Counted from the first letter of the stretch, positions 7,066 to 16,360 are shown. The stretch: DNA of 30,979 nt from CAXMST01 sp963700785 (GCA_963700785.1 CAVOYZ010000001.1:1-30979); one strand, 5' to 3'. Numbers and translations: made by a program. The notes: a model not told the origin generated them from the sequence alone.

Positions 7066-7071
7066 CAAGAT
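7066..7071 (+). promoter_or_regulatory. -10-like hexamer CAAGAT for the leaderless start at 7078
   Basis: CAAGAT, GCGGGC, GTG: the same 6-nt gap as at other starts here, but a weaker hexamer. Confidence 0.3.
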
Positions 7072-7077
7072 GCGGGC

Positions 7078-8457
7078 GTGGGCAGCGACGGAGGTCGGGG
7101 CAAGGCATCTCAAGGCGAGCTCGCCGATCGCCTGACGGCGCCGGTCGACGGGGCCTCGCTGGCCGTCGTCCGGATCGGCCTCGGTGTGTTGATCGCCGTC
7201 GAGGCGATCAACTACCTGACCAGCGACTGGATCGCCCGGTCGTTCCTCGACCCGTCGTTTCACTTCACCTACGAGTGGTTCGACTGGGTGCAGCCGTGGG
7301 CGGGCGCCGGCCTCTACGTCCACTTCGCCGCGCTCGCCGTGCTCGGGGTGCTGCTCGCGCTCGGCGTCGCCCACCGGCTCGTCGCCCCGCTGCTCGCGAT
7401 CGGGTTCGCCTACGTCTTCCTGCTCGACAAGGCCGAGTACCTGAACCACTTCTACGCCGCGCTGCTGTTCCTGTTCCTGATCGCGATCACCCCCGCCGAT
7501 CGCGCCCTCTCGATCGCGGCGTGGCGGCGCCCGGACAGGCCCCGCGTGGTGCCGGTCTGGGCGGTCTGGCTGCTGCGCTTCCAGGTCGGGGTGATCTACT
7601 TCTACGCGGGGATCGCCAAGCTCGGGGACGACTGGCTGGCGGGGGAGCCGATGGCGACCTGGCTCGCCCAGCGCTCGGACCTGCCGCTGGTCGGCCCGCT
7701 GCTCGAGGCCGATCCGGCCGGCGTGCTGTTCAGCTGGGGCGGCGCCGCCTACGACCTGGCGATCGTGCCGCTGCTGCTCTGGCGGCGGACCCGTGGGCTC
7801 GCGATGGCGCTGGTGATCGCCTTCAACGTGACCAACTGGGTCATCTTCGACATCGGGATCTTCCCGCCGATGATGATCGTCGCGACGACGATCTTCCTCG
7901 ACCCGGGCTGGCCGCGGCAGCTGCTCGCCCGGGTCGGCGCCGCAGCGAGGCTGCTCGGCCCGCCGACGGCCGCGGCCACCGCGGCGCTCCCGGCGAGGCG
8001 GGCCGGGCGGTTGCTGGTGCCGCTGCTGGCGCTCTATGTGGCAGTGCAGCTGCTGGTCCCGCTGCGCCACCACCTCTATCCGGGTCTCGTCCACTGGACC
8101 GAGGAGGGCCACCGCTTCGCCTGGCAGATGAAGCTGCGGCAGAAGGACGGCACGGCGACCTTCTACGCGGTCGACCCCGAGAGCGGCGAGCGGCGCAAGC
8201 TCGACCTCGACGATCTGATTACCGACCGCCAGCTCGTGCAGGCGTCGAGTCGCCCCGACATGCTGCTGCAACTCGCGCACCGTCTCGGCGAGCGCGAGCG
8301 GGCGCTCGGCCACGCGGTTGAGATCCACGTCTCGGCGCCGATCTCGCTCAACGGCCGGCCCCCGCAGCCCCTGGTCGATCCCCGCCGCGATCTCGCCGCC
8401 GTCCCGCGCGGCGGCCTCGGCGCCGCCGACTGGATCGCTCCCGAGCCGCCCGACTAG
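7078..8457 (+). CDS. HTTM-domain membrane protein (vitamin-K gamma-carboxylase-like)
   Basis: GTG 7078 gives 459 residues. The opening LTAPVDGASLAVVRIGLGVL is the hallmark start of HTTM proteins (horizontally transferred transmembrane domain, related to vitamin K-dependent gamma-carboxylase). Hydrophobic helices follow at about 25-45, 80-100, 105-125, 130-145, 165-185, 230-250, 255-285 and 320-340. Other family marks are AEYLNHFYAALLFLFLIAITPADRALS and VGVIYFYAGIAKLGDDWL. The C-terminal 100 residues (from HRFAWQMKLRQKDG) are soluble and resemble the extra domain that follows the membrane part in many members. Bacterial relatives may carboxylate or otherwise modify lipids or proteins, but no reaction is proven for most of them. 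A stand-alone gene. Confidence 0.85.
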   Translation: MGSDGGRGKASQGELADRLTAPVDGASLAVVRIGLGVLIAVEAINYLTSDWIARSFLDPSFHFTYEWFDWVQPWAGAGLYVHFAALAVLGVLLALGVAHRLVAPLLAIGFAYVFLLDKAEYLNHFYAALLFLFLIAITPADRALSIAAWRRPDRPRVVPVWAVWLLRFQVGVIYFYAGIAKLGDDWLAGEPMATWLAQRSDLPLVGPLLEADPAGVLFSWGGAAYDLAIVPLLLWRRTRGLAMALVIAFNVTNWVIFDIGIFPPMMIVATTIFLDPGWPRQLLARVGAAARLLGPPTAAATAALPARRAGRLLVPLLALYVAVQLLVPLRHHLYPGLVHWTEEGHRFAWQMKLRQKDGTATFYAVDPESGERRKLDLDDLITDRQLVQASSRPDMLLQLAHRLGERERALGHAVEIHVSAPISLNGRPPQPLVDPRRDLAAVPRGGLGAADWIAPEPPD

Positions 8458-8472
8458 CCCACCGGGGAGGCA

Positions 8473-9290
8473 CTAGGACGTGGGCGACAGGAACTCGGTC
8501 ACAGCCTCGACGCAGCGCTCCGCTGCCGTCTCGAAGACGAAGTGGCCGGCGTCGTCGACGATCACCAGCTCCGAGCCAGGGATCTCGCCGTGCAGCCGGT
8601 GGGCGCCGCTGACCGGGGCGAAGCGGTCCTCGGCGCCCCACAGCAGCAGCGTCGGCTTGCCGAGCTCGGCGAGCCTGCCGTCGTAGGGGGCGAGCTTCTC
8701 CATGTCCATCGAGCGATAGAACTCGACCGTCGCGGCGCGACCGCGGCCCGACTCGAACGGCTGCCAGTAGGCCTCGATGTCGGCATCGCTGAAGCGGGCG
8801 CCCTCGCCGCGGAGCATCGCGGCGAAGCCGTCGCGGTCGATCGCCTCGACCAGCGCCTCGCCGCCGGGGGCGCGGATCGCCTCCGCGATCCCGTGCCAGC
8901 GACCGTAGCTGAAGAAGCCCGCGTCGCTGATCACCATCGCGGATACGAGCTCGGGATGCTCGCAGGCCCAGGAGAGGCCGACGAACCCGCCCCAGTCGTG
9001 GACCACCAGGCCGACGGGCCGAGCCCGAGATCGGCAACGAGCTCGGCCAGCGCCTCGCGATTCCGCTCGTAGGTCGCCGGGCCGGGATCGGTTGAGTCGC
9101 CGAGGCAGTAGAGGTCGGGCGCGACAGACCGCCGTCCGGCCGCGGCGAGCGCCTCCATCAGTCCGACCCACATCCTCGAGCTCTGCGGGAAGCCGTGCAC
9201 GAGCAGGACCGGGTCGCCCTCCTCGCCGCCGGGGGGAACGGCCTCCCGATAGCTCAGCGACCCGGCCCGCTTGAGCTCGATCGAGCTCAA
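8473..9290 (-). CDS. Alpha/beta hydrolase, haloalkane-dehalogenase/epoxide-hydrolase type, one frame slip
   Basis: The likely start is TTG 9290, overlapping the TGA stop of the gene before it (TTGA). The N-terminal part carries the oxyanion motif LLVHGFPQSSRMW. Near 9018 one base must be added to a GGG run (plus strand) to pass from LGLGP into VGLVVHDWGGFVGLSWA. The nucleophile is Asp in HDWGG, which marks the dehalogenase/epoxide-hydrolase branch rather than the Ser esterases. WGAEDRFAP supplies the acid and DAGHFVFE the His. The corrected length is about 272 residues, normal for the family. The substrate is unknown. It is cytoplasmic and probably cotranscribed with the phosphodiesterase upstream. 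Confidence 0.82.
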
Positions 9291-10270
9291 GGGCCCGGCG
9301 TCTGCAGCGCGATCCCGTTCAGGTCACGCACGGCGCCGACCAGATCCCCGGCCGTGATCTGATCGGCGGCGATGATCGAGGGCAGCCGGCCGCGCACCTC
9401 GGCGCACTTCTTCGCTCGGCCGACGATCACGCCGCGGGCGTTGACCTTCGCGGAGGCGGCGAGATCCGGCTCGGCGGGCGCGGTCGGCGGTGACCAGTGG
9501 TTCATCAGGAACATCGAGCCGGTCACGTCGCCGCGGTTCGGCCCGCAGCTCCGCTCCCAGCTGGCGCGGGCGATGAGCTTGTCGGGCGTCAGGAAGGTGT
9601 ACGGCGTCTCCTGCATGATGCCGGCGTAGGTGCGGTGATACCAGGGGATCGCGCCGTTGTTGTTGTCGGCGAGCATCACGACCTGCTGCTTGCTCTTGAT
9701 CATCCGCCGCAGGGTCGGCCAGCTGTCGGTCGGCCCCTCGTAGACGAAGTCGAGCAGGCCGCCGCGTTCAACCGCCACCGCGAAGTCGCGCGGGCTGATG
9801 TAGTCCTCGTTGTTGATCAACAGCACGTTGTTTGGGCGGCGGCGAAGGAACTTGCGGATCTGGCGCAGGGCCGGCGCCAGCCGCGACGCGCCGAGCTCGC
9901 AGAAGACGTGGCAGAGGTAGACGTCGCGCGGGCCGGTCGAGCTTGGGACGGTGCCGTCATCGTCGGTGACGACGACGCCGTCTCCGCGCAGGCGGCCGTA
10001 GTGGGTGTCGATCAGCAGCCCGCGGATTCGCGCCTCGAGCTGCTCGGGGATCGCGATCGACTGGTTCGGCAGGACCCAGCCGAGCGATGCGGCCGACATC
10101 GCGTTGTGGGAGCCGGCGAGGACGACCTCGTTGAAGGGCTGGCTGCAGAGCACCCGCTGCCCGTTGCAGCGCTTGACCTTGGCGCTCGCCGCCGAGGCGG
10201 AGGCGGCACCCGCCACCGCGGCCAGCACGCTCGCGAGCAGGACGGCACGGATGAAGCGACGCAGATTCAT
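9287..10270 (-). CDS. Exported PLC-like phosphodiesterase
   Basis: ATG 10270 (a TTG three codons earlier is possible) gives 327 residues. A signal peptide fits residues 1-30 (RRFIRAVLLASVLAAVAGAASA). The mature part has the X-domain features of the PI-PLC superfamily: LAGSHNAMS with a catalytic His at 55, LLIDTHYG with the second His at about 90, then VYLCHVFCELG, NVLLINNEDYISP and VVMLADNN. Paired cysteines near the N-terminus (RCNGQRVLCSQPF) fit an exported protein. Members cleave phosphodiesters in lipids, and many bacterial ones are secreted; the substrate here is not known. Its stop overlaps the TTG start of the alpha/beta hydrolase. It points away from tRNA-Cys. Confidence 0.85.
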   Translation of the reverse strand: MNLRRFIRAVLLASVLAAVAGAASASAASAKVKRCNGQRVLCSQPFNEVVLAGSHNAMSAASLGWVLPNQSIAIPEQLEARIRGLLIDTHYGRLRGDGVVVTDDDGTVPSSTGPRDVYLCHVFCELGASRLAPALRQIRKFLRRRPNNVLLINNEDYISPRDFAVAVERGGLLDFVYEGPTDSWPTLRRMIKSKQQVVMLADNNNGAIPWYHRTYAGIMQETPYTFLTPDKLIARASWERSCGPNRGDVTGSMFLMNHWSPPTAPAEPDLAASAKVNARGVIVGRAKKCAEVRGRLPSIIAADQITAGDLVGAVRDLNGIALQTPGP

Positions 10271-10329
10271 CCGAGCCAATCTACCCGCTTGGTCGGGCTC
10301 GGCTCAACGGGATACCCTTGCCGTCGCGC

Positions 10330-10400
10330 GGCGCCTTGGCGGAGTGGTTACGCAGCGGCCTGCAAAGCCGTTTACGCCGGTTCGATTCCGGCAGGCGCCT
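10330..10400 (+). tRNA. tRNA-Cys (GCA)
   Basis: A complete 71-nt cloverleaf: acceptor GGCGCCT with AGGCGCC, D-arm around GGCGGAGTGGTTACGC, anticodon loop CTGCAAA between CGGC and GCCG, T-arm GCCGG-TTCGATT-CCGGC, discriminator T at 10400. CCA is not encoded (CTG follows). No terminator is seen; a -10 for the next gene lies 11 nt downstream. Confidence 0.95.
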
Positions 10401-10410
10401 CTGGCTGAGC

Positions 10411-10416
10411 GATAAT
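10411..10416 (+). promoter_or_regulatory. -10 hexamer GATAAT for the leaderless start at 10423
   Basis: GATAAT, CCGCCA, GTG: a near-consensus -10 with exactly 6 nt before the start codon and no room for a ribosome site, since the tRNA ends at 10400. Confidence 0.6.
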
Positions 10417-10422
10417 CCGCCA

Positions 10423-10614
10423 GTGCTCCTGTGGCCGAACACGATCCTCGCGCAGCGGCTGGTTCGGCCCAAGCGCGAAGGCCAGAAGCGATGCCCCGAC
10501 TGCGCCAGGCGGCTTCCGGCCCAGGCGCACGGATGCCGGCACTGCGGCTTCCGCTTTGACCGGCCCGACGAAGCTTCGTCACCGACTCACGGTAGCCCCT
10601 TCGGGTCGTCTTGA
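10423..10614 (+). CDS. Small zinc-ribbon protein
   Basis: GTG 10423 gives 63 residues. Four cysteines form a zinc ribbon: C24-PD-C27 and C38-RH-C41 (RCPDCARRLPAQAHGCRHCGFRF). Before it is a short basic segment (AQRLVRPKREGQKR), after it a flexible acidic/Ser tail. Ribbons of this size bind a metal and usually act by protein or nucleic-acid contact. No enzyme domain is present. The gene starts 22 bp after tRNA-Cys from its own leaderless promoter, and its stop overlaps the TTG start of the next gene as TTGA, so the two are probably translated in tandem. Confidence 0.75.
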   Translation: MLLWPNTILAQRLVRPKREGQKRCPDCARRLPAQAHGCRHCGFRFDRPDEASSPTHGSPFGSS

Positions 10615-11470
10615 GTCTCGTCGAGACCTTCCGCAGCGAGGGGGTCGTCGTGCTCCGCGAGGTACTCGGCGGCGACGAGCTCGAGGTGCTGAGCCGTGGG
10701 GTCGAGCGCAACCTCGCGGACCTCGGCCCGCTCGCCATCAACGCGACGAGGCCGGGCGAGCCGGGGGCGTTCATCGAGGACTTCAGGAACTGGCAGCGGA
10801 TATCGGAGTACGAGCGGGTGATCCTGGAATCCTCGCTCGGTCGAGTCGCGGGCGAGCTGATGGGCTCGGAGCAGGTGCGCCTCTTCCATGACCACCTGCT
10901 GGTCAAGGAGGCCGGAACGCTCGACCGCAGCCCCTGGCACCAGGACCAGCCCTACTACTGCATCGAGGGCACCCAGACCGTCTCCTTCTGGATCCCGCTC
11001 GACCCCGTGAAGCGACCGAGCGCGCTAGTTCGTCGCCGGACCAGACTCGGGCGCTCTGCCCTGCTCTCAAGGGATCTCCCGTCCATGGACGTGACGATGC
11101 TCCTCTGCGAGGCGGCCGAACATCGGGCGGCAAACTCTTTGTGCTGGGTGGGGGCTGGTCTGTCGTTCGCCGCGGACGTACCCACGCCGATCGCGCTGGC
11201 AATCAAGATCTCGGTCCCTGGGACCACGCGACTAGGCCCCACAACCTCCAGGCGTACTCCTCCCTGCGGACGGCGACGACGGTCCGCTTCAGGACGCGCC
11301 GAGCCAAGCGGAGGACCAGCCCCCCGTTCGAAGAGCTCGGCACGGCCTGGAAACCCCGGCGCGCCGTTGGCCATCCGCTGTTGCCCTGATCTGGGAGCGC
11401 GGGTACGCCTGGGAGCTCGAAGTGGACGAGACGTTGTGCGAGAACGCCCTTCCAGGTTCTAGGAGGTTGA
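10611..11470 (+). pseudogene. PhyH-family (phytanoyl-CoA dioxygenase-like) gene, 3' half badly frameshifted
   Basis: TTG 10611 opens a clean frame for about 140 residues: VETFRSEGVVVLREVLGG, then the Fe(II)-binding HxD in SPWHQDQPYY (His about 110), then QTVSFWIPLDPV. From about 11015 the family's features continue but hop between frames: FVAG near 11028, a GRTHADRAGN segment near 11180 that fits the second-His motif, GDDVRF near 11272 (one G too many), RTSPPFEELG near 11310, GAPLA-HPLLP near 11360 and LIWERG near 11390. At least four single-base slips are needed. Family members are about 280 residues, matching the 860 bp. The 3' end is approximate. It is either a decaying gene or a patch of poor sequence. 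Intact relatives hydroxylate small molecules using 2-oxoglutarate. Confidence 0.65.
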
Positions 11471-11533
11471 GGCGATCCCGGCCGCCGCGGCAGCCCAGCC
11501 CGGTCCGCGTCGGGGCCGCTCTCGAGCACTGTC

Positions 11534-12087
11534 GTGACGGACGCCCGCGGCAACTTCGGCGCTGACCCCCGAGCTCCCTCATCGCCGGCTGGCGGAACGT
11601 CTTCTACGACGATCAGACCTGGACCGCGCGATGGCAGCCCGCGGCCGCTCAGCCGAGGACACTGTCCGCGTCTGCGCCGAGGTCTCCGACGAGTACCTGC
11701 GGGGAGTTCCCGGGGTCGTGCTCAGGCTCGTCGGCCGGCTCGGATTCACGCGCTTGATCACGGGCGCTGCTTAGGCGCCAGGCTGTGCGCTCGCAGGCTC
11801 GTCGCTATCAGGCCGATTTCGTCTACACGGTCGAGGAGGGCGGGCGCGATGACTTCGCCCTGGTCTTCGACGAGTGCGCGGTCAACAAGTTCCTCGATGC
11901 CCAAGGGGCCGATGAGCTCAAGCCCTACTGCAACTTCTTCGACGTCAGCTACAGCCGGCTGATGGGCATGGGGGTGGACGCGCGGGAGACGATCGGCCTC
12001 GGCTGCGAGCGCTGCAGCCTGCGCTACAAGCACGGTCGCGAGACCGAGATCCCCGATCGGCTGAGGGGCGTGCTGCCGAGGACGTGA
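11534..12087 (+). CDS. ATC-hydrolase-like protein (2-amino-thiazoline-4-carboxylate hydrolase family), two slips
   Basis: GTG 11534 opens MTDARGNFG. One C too many in the CCCCC run near 11573 and one G too many in GGG near 11770 break the frame. Corrected, the product is about 184 residues: a helical first half (LPHRRLAERLLRRSDLDRAM, then RVCAEVSDEYLRGVPGVVLRL) and a second half with YQADFVYTVEEGG, ALVFDECAVNKF, LKPYCNFFDVSYSRLMG and LGCERCSLRYKHGRE. The Cys-containing second half resembles the L-2-amino-thiazoline-4-carboxylic acid hydrolase family, whose founding member opens a thiazoline ring on a bacterial route to cysteine. Most members have no proven substrate. No good ribosome site is seen. 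Confidence 0.6.
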
Positions 12088-12159
12088 TCTGCGCCGAGCC
12101 CGCGGCCAGGCGAGGCGGGGCCGGGAGCCCCGCGATCCCGGCCGGCGATCTGCGCTTGC

Positions 12160-12165
12160 TACCTT
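12160..12165 (+). promoter_or_regulatory. -10 hexamer TACCTT for the leaderless start at 12173
   Basis: TACCTT, then 7 nt (CGAGCGA), then ATG 12173; no ribosome site. Confidence 0.45.
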
Positions 12166-12172
12166 CGAGCGA

Positions 12173-13177
12173 ATGAGCCTTCCGACCCTGATTGGCGGAC
12201 CCGCTGCCGACCACGGCGTGGCCGGCGGGGCGCCTCCCGGCGATGAGGCTCTCGATGCCTACTCGCGAACCGTGAGCGAGGTTGCCGAGCGGCTCGGGCC
12301 CTCGGTCGCGAACCTCCGGGTGGAGCGGCGGACGAGGCGCGGCCGGCGCCCCGCGGGCGGGGGTAGTGCCCTGGCGATCACCGCCGACGGCTACATGCTG
12401 ACCTCGGCCCACGTCGTCGCAGCCGGTTCCGGCGTGATCGCGAGCTTTGCCGACGGCCGTGAGGCCCGCGCGGACGTCGTCGGGACCGACGCGCTCTCGG
12501 ATCTGGCCGTCGTCCGGGCGGCGATCGACGCCGCCGAGCCCGCCGCCCTCGGTGATGCCGGGCGCCTCCGCGTCGGGCAGCTGGTCGTCGCGATCGGCAG
12601 CCCGCTCGGACTTTCGGGCTCGGTCACCGCAGGAGTGATCTCGGCGCTGGGGCGCTCGCTGCCGGCCGGTGACGGTTCCCGCGGACGGCTGATCGAGAAC
12701 GTGATCCAGACCGACGCGGCGCTCAACCCGGGCAACTCGGGCGGCGCGCTCGCCGACGGGCTCGGCCGCGTGGTCGGGGTCAACACCGCTGTCGCCGGCA
12801 TCGGACTCGGCCTGGCAGTGCCGATCGACGCCGGCACCCGGCGGATCATCGGCGCGCTGATGAGCGAGGGTCGTGTCCGTCGCGCCTACCTGGGAATCGC
12901 CGGTGGATCCGGGCCCATTGCCTCCGCGAGTGGCCGCCGAGCTCGACCGCGAGGTCGCCTGCTCGGTGATCGAGGTGATCGACGACAGCCCCGCCGATCG
13001 CGCCGGGCTGACCCCGGGCGATCTGATCGTCGAGCTCGACGGCGAGCCGGTCCGAGCCGCCGGCGACCTACAGCGGCTGATGGTCGCCGAGCGCATCGAT
13101 CAAGAGCTGCCGGTCGAGCTGGTCCGCGCGGGCGCGGTCCGCACGATGACGTCACCCCGGTCGAGCTCTCGAGTTGA
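12173..13177 (+). CDS. HtrA/DegP-like trypsin-fold protease with one PDZ domain, two slips
   Basis: ATG 12173 gives about 334 residues after correction (one extra G near 12911, one missing G near 13150). The protease domain (about 25-225) has the triad His80 in SAHVV, Asp110 in LSDLAVV and Ser189 in NPGNSGGAL, plus the usual IGSPLGLSGSVTAGVISALGR. A PDZ domain follows (about 240-325: VIEVIDDSPADRAGLTPGDLIVELDGEPV). Most HtrA proteins have a signal or a membrane anchor. This one begins MSLPTLIGGPAADHG with no hydrophobic segment, so it looks cytoplasmic or uses another route. The role would be protein quality control by cleaving unfolded chains, inferred from the family. Confidence 0.82.
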   Translation: MSLPTLIGGPAADHGVAGGAPPGDEALDAYSRTVSEVAERLGPSVANLRVERRTRRGRRPAGGGSALAITADGYMLTSAHVVAAGSGVIASFADGREARADVVGTDALSDLAVVRAAIDAAEPAALGDAGRLRVGQLVVAIGSPLGLSGSVTAGVISALGRSLPAGDGSRGRLIENVIQTDAALNPGNSGGALADGLGRVVGVNTAVAGIGLGLAVPIDAGTRRIIGALMSEGRVRRAYLGIAGGSGPIASASGRRARPRGRLLGDRGDRRQPRRSRRADPGRSDRRARRRAGPSRRRPTAADGRRAHRSRAAGRAGPRGRGPHDDVTPVELSS

Positions 13178-13246
13178 CGCTACGCCGAGCCTGCGGACAG
13201 CGCCGGCTCGCCGCCGGTCTTCGCTATCGTTGACCCCAAGCTGGGG

Positions 13247-16200
13247 ATGACCAACCGAATCCGTTCAAGTTTCGAGGGAGCTCCCGCGGGCCCTTCTCTG
13301 GGCCGTGACAGCCGCCGGCCGGCGCCGGGCGGCCTGGCTGTGCGGCATCGCTGCGACGGCCGCGGGCCTCTGGGCACTGACCGCTGGACGCCGCCCAGGC
13401 GGAGGCGTTTCCGTTCCCACCACAGAACGGCGCGATCGTCTTCGTCTCCGACCGCGACAGCGTTGACGCTAACGGCGACTCGATCATCCAGGCCGCCGAG
13501 CGCAACCGCGACGTCTATTCGATCGCCGCCGACGGCAGCGGTCTGCAGCGGCTGACCAGCGACCTCGCCGCCGACACCCGGCCCACCGTGGCCCCCGACG
13601 GGCGCCGGATCGCCTTCACCAGCGACCGGAGCGGCGGCGAGGACCTCTACGTGATGGGGTTCGACGGCAGCGGGCAGACGCGGGTCACCGATCGTGGCGC
13701 CCCGGATCGCGAGCCGTCGTTCTCGGCCGACGGCCAGCGGCTCGCCTACTCGGTGGTTCACGCGAGCACCCTGCCGGGAGGGCCGTCGGAGGGCGATATC
13801 TGGACCGTCAACGTCGACGGCACGGAGACGACCCGCCTGACCTTCGAGCGCGACCTGGACCAGTTCGATCCCGCCGTCTCACCGGACGGGTCGAGAATCG
13901 CGTTCGTCGCGGCCACCCCCGGCGGTCCGAGCTCGAGCCGAGACGTGATGGTGATGGATGCCGACGGCTCGAATGTCACCAACCTGACCGTCGCGAACGG
14001 TGGCGACGGCTTCGAGGATGCTGACCCCGCGTTCTCGCCAGATGGCTCATCGATCGCATTCAGCAGCGACCGCGACGGCGGCACCGAGGTCTGGGTGATG
14101 GACGCGGACGGCAGCGACCCGGTGCAGCTGACCGACCAGCCGGGCGCCGACCAGCAGCCGGCCTTCTCGCCCGACGGGACGAAGATCGCGTTCACGGCAC
14201 GACGCGGCGGGAGGACCGACGTCTACACGATGAACGCCGCCGACGGCAGCGGGCAGACCCGAGTGACCGGTCAGACGACGCTGGACGAGAAGGACGAGCT
14301 CGCCAGCTGGCAGCCGGTGCCGCCCGCCGGTCAGCTCGAGGCATTCATCGACTCCGGGCCCGCGATCGTCGGGTCGGACCGCGATGTGACCTTCACCTAC
14401 ACGGGTCTGCCCTCCTCGCAGGTAAGCGGGCTCCAATGCAGGCTCGACGACGACGGCTTCTCCCAGTGCCCGGCCGCGGGGATCTCGTACTCGGAGCTCG
14501 CTGACGGCAAGCACGTCTTCAGGGTGAGGGCTGTGGGCTCTGGAGGCCCCGACCCGGAAGCGGCCGCGTATCGCTTCGAGATCGACACGACTCGGATCGT
14601 CTTCGCGGCCGGCGAGGGGAATGACAGCGAGATCTACGCCGTCAACCCGGACGGCAGCGGGCGCGTCAGGCTGACCAACAACGCAGCTCGCGATACGGAG
14701 CCCGCCCTCTCGCCCGACGGCTCGCGAGTGGCCTTCATCTCCAACCGCGACGGGGACGACGAGGTCTTCGTGATGAACGCCGACGGGAGCGGGGCCGTGA
14801 CGAAGCTGACCAACAACTCCGCCTCGGAGCGATCACCGGCCTACTCGCCCGACGGCAGCGAGATCGCCTTCGTCACCCGCCGCGACGGCGACCTCGAGGT
14901 CTATGCGATGAACGCGGACGGGACGGCGCCGACGAACCTGACCAACGACCCGGCGGCCGACAGCGAGCCGTCGTTCTCCGGCGACGGCACGAAGATCGCG
15001 TTCGAGAGCGACCGGGCCGCGGGCAACGTCGACATCTACTCGATGAACGCCGACGGCACCGCGACCACCCGCCTGACCACCTACCCGAACACCGACAAGA
15101 GCCCCGACTTCTCCCCAGACGGAAAACAGATCGCGTTCACTCGGAACGTGCTCGACCCCGGGGGACCGCTCCCGAGCAACGATGAGATCTTCGTGATGAG
15201 TGCGAGTGGGAGCCGGGGAGACGAACATCACCAACCACCCTCGTGGGATCGACGATCGCGAGCCCTCCTACCGGCCCGACGGGGCGAAGATCGTCTACCA
15301 GGACCAGGGAGACATCTACGTCCAGAACCCCGACGGCACCGCGCGGACCAGGGTTACGAGCAGTGCGGATCCGGAGTCCGCGCCCGACTGGGGCCCGGCG
15401 TTCGTCGATGTCTTCCCGCCGGAGACCCGAATCGACTCCGACCCTGGATCGCTGACCAACGACCCCACTCCCACCTTCACCTTCTCCTCGACCGAAGGTG
15501 GCTCGAGCTTCGAGTGCCGGGTGGACTCGGGCGGCTTCGCGCCGTGCACGTCGCCCCCGTGTGGACTCGGGCGCCTTCGCGGCCTGCGGCTCGCCCTACA
15601 CCACCGCGCCGCTCTCCGACGGCGAGCACAGCTTTCGGGTGCGGGCCACTGATCGGGCCGGCAACACCGATCCGACGCCGGCGGAGCATCTGTTCACGGT
15701 CGACAGGTCCGCACCGGACAAGCCGACGTTCACGGCCACCGTTCCTGGCTCGCCCGCGAACGACAACGCACCGCTGGTCCAAGGCGATGCAGACGGGCCG
15801 GTCGAGCTCTACACCTCGGCCGACTGCTCGGGGTCCCCAGTCGCGAGCGGCACCGCTGCCGAGTTCGCGGGCCCCGGGATCGCGGTGGCCGTCGCGGACG
15901 ACACCGCCACGACCTTCTACGCTACCGCCACCGATGCCGGCGGCAAGTCCTCCGGCTGCTCGATCGACTCGATCACCTATGTCGAGGATTCGACCGTCCG
16001 CGCATCGGCGACGGCGAAGCGAAAGCAGCGCCAGGGCGGCAAGAAGATCGCCGTCAAGGCCAAGGTGCAGGCCGCGGGAGGACTCGGACGCGAAGGCGCG
16101 AGGCAAGGTCGAGGTCGGGAAGAAGTCCTACAAGCTCAAGCGCGAGACGAAGTCGGTCATCTCGGGTAAGTCCAAGAACCTGAAGTTGAGGCTGAAGCGG

Positions 16201-16332
16201 CCGAAGGACGCCAGGCGGATCGCGAAGGCTCTCGATCAGGGCAAGAAGGCGGTCGCGAGGATCACCGTCAAGCTGATCGACGAGGTCGGCAACGTCGAGG
16301 CCGAGAGCTTCCGGGTGAAGCTGAAGCGCTGA
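13247..16332 (+). CDS. Very large secreted TolB-like beta-propeller protein with Ig-like modules, about five slips
   Basis: ATG 13247 opens MTNRIRSSFE; after slips near 13278 and 13392 the signal region AAWLCGIAATAAGLWALTA joins DAAQAEAFPFP. Two blocks of PD40/TolB propeller repeats follow (about 13430-14330 and 14600-15410), each repeat carrying SPDG-IAF-S-RDG and V-N-DGS-LT words. Between them is an Ig-like module (14340-14590), and another after the second block (about 15420-15690). A further region (15700-15990) has paired cysteines. The C-terminus (16000-16332) is Lys-rich (YKLKRETKSVISGKSKNLKL to FRVKLKR). Slips also occur near 15213, 15557 and 16078. The corrected length is about 1,030 residues. 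It probably binds partners or polymers at the cell surface; TolB of the Tol-Pal system has only a short propeller, so this is not tolB. Confidence 0.78.
15521..15596 (+). repeat. Two imperfect 36-bp direct repeats, 40 bp apart, at a frame break
   Basis: 15521-15556 and 15561-15596 both begin GTGGACTCGGGCG and end TCGCCC with a few differences, and encode VDSGGFAPC and VDSGAFAAC. In an intact Ig-like array these would sit about 90 residues apart. The 40-bp offset breaks the frame, so a repeat has probably been collapsed by recombination or in assembly. Confidence 0.75.
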
Positions 16333-16360
16333 CAGGGCGGCGCCGTGTCGGCGCTCCGGC

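Noticed and set aside
6988..8328. A very long minus-strand open frame continuing upstream of the HEAT-like gene
   Set aside because: It is antisense to the well-supported HTTM membrane protein and has no family-like sequence; only 6436-6963 is coding.
13430..15410. Repeated words in the propeller region, considered as a CRISPR or DNA repeat array
   Set aside because: The repeats are protein-level PD40 repeats with variable DNA; there are no constant repeats with unique spacers.
13247..16332. Naming the propeller gene tolB
   Set aside because: It is several times longer than TolB, carries Ig-like modules, and no other tol genes are present.
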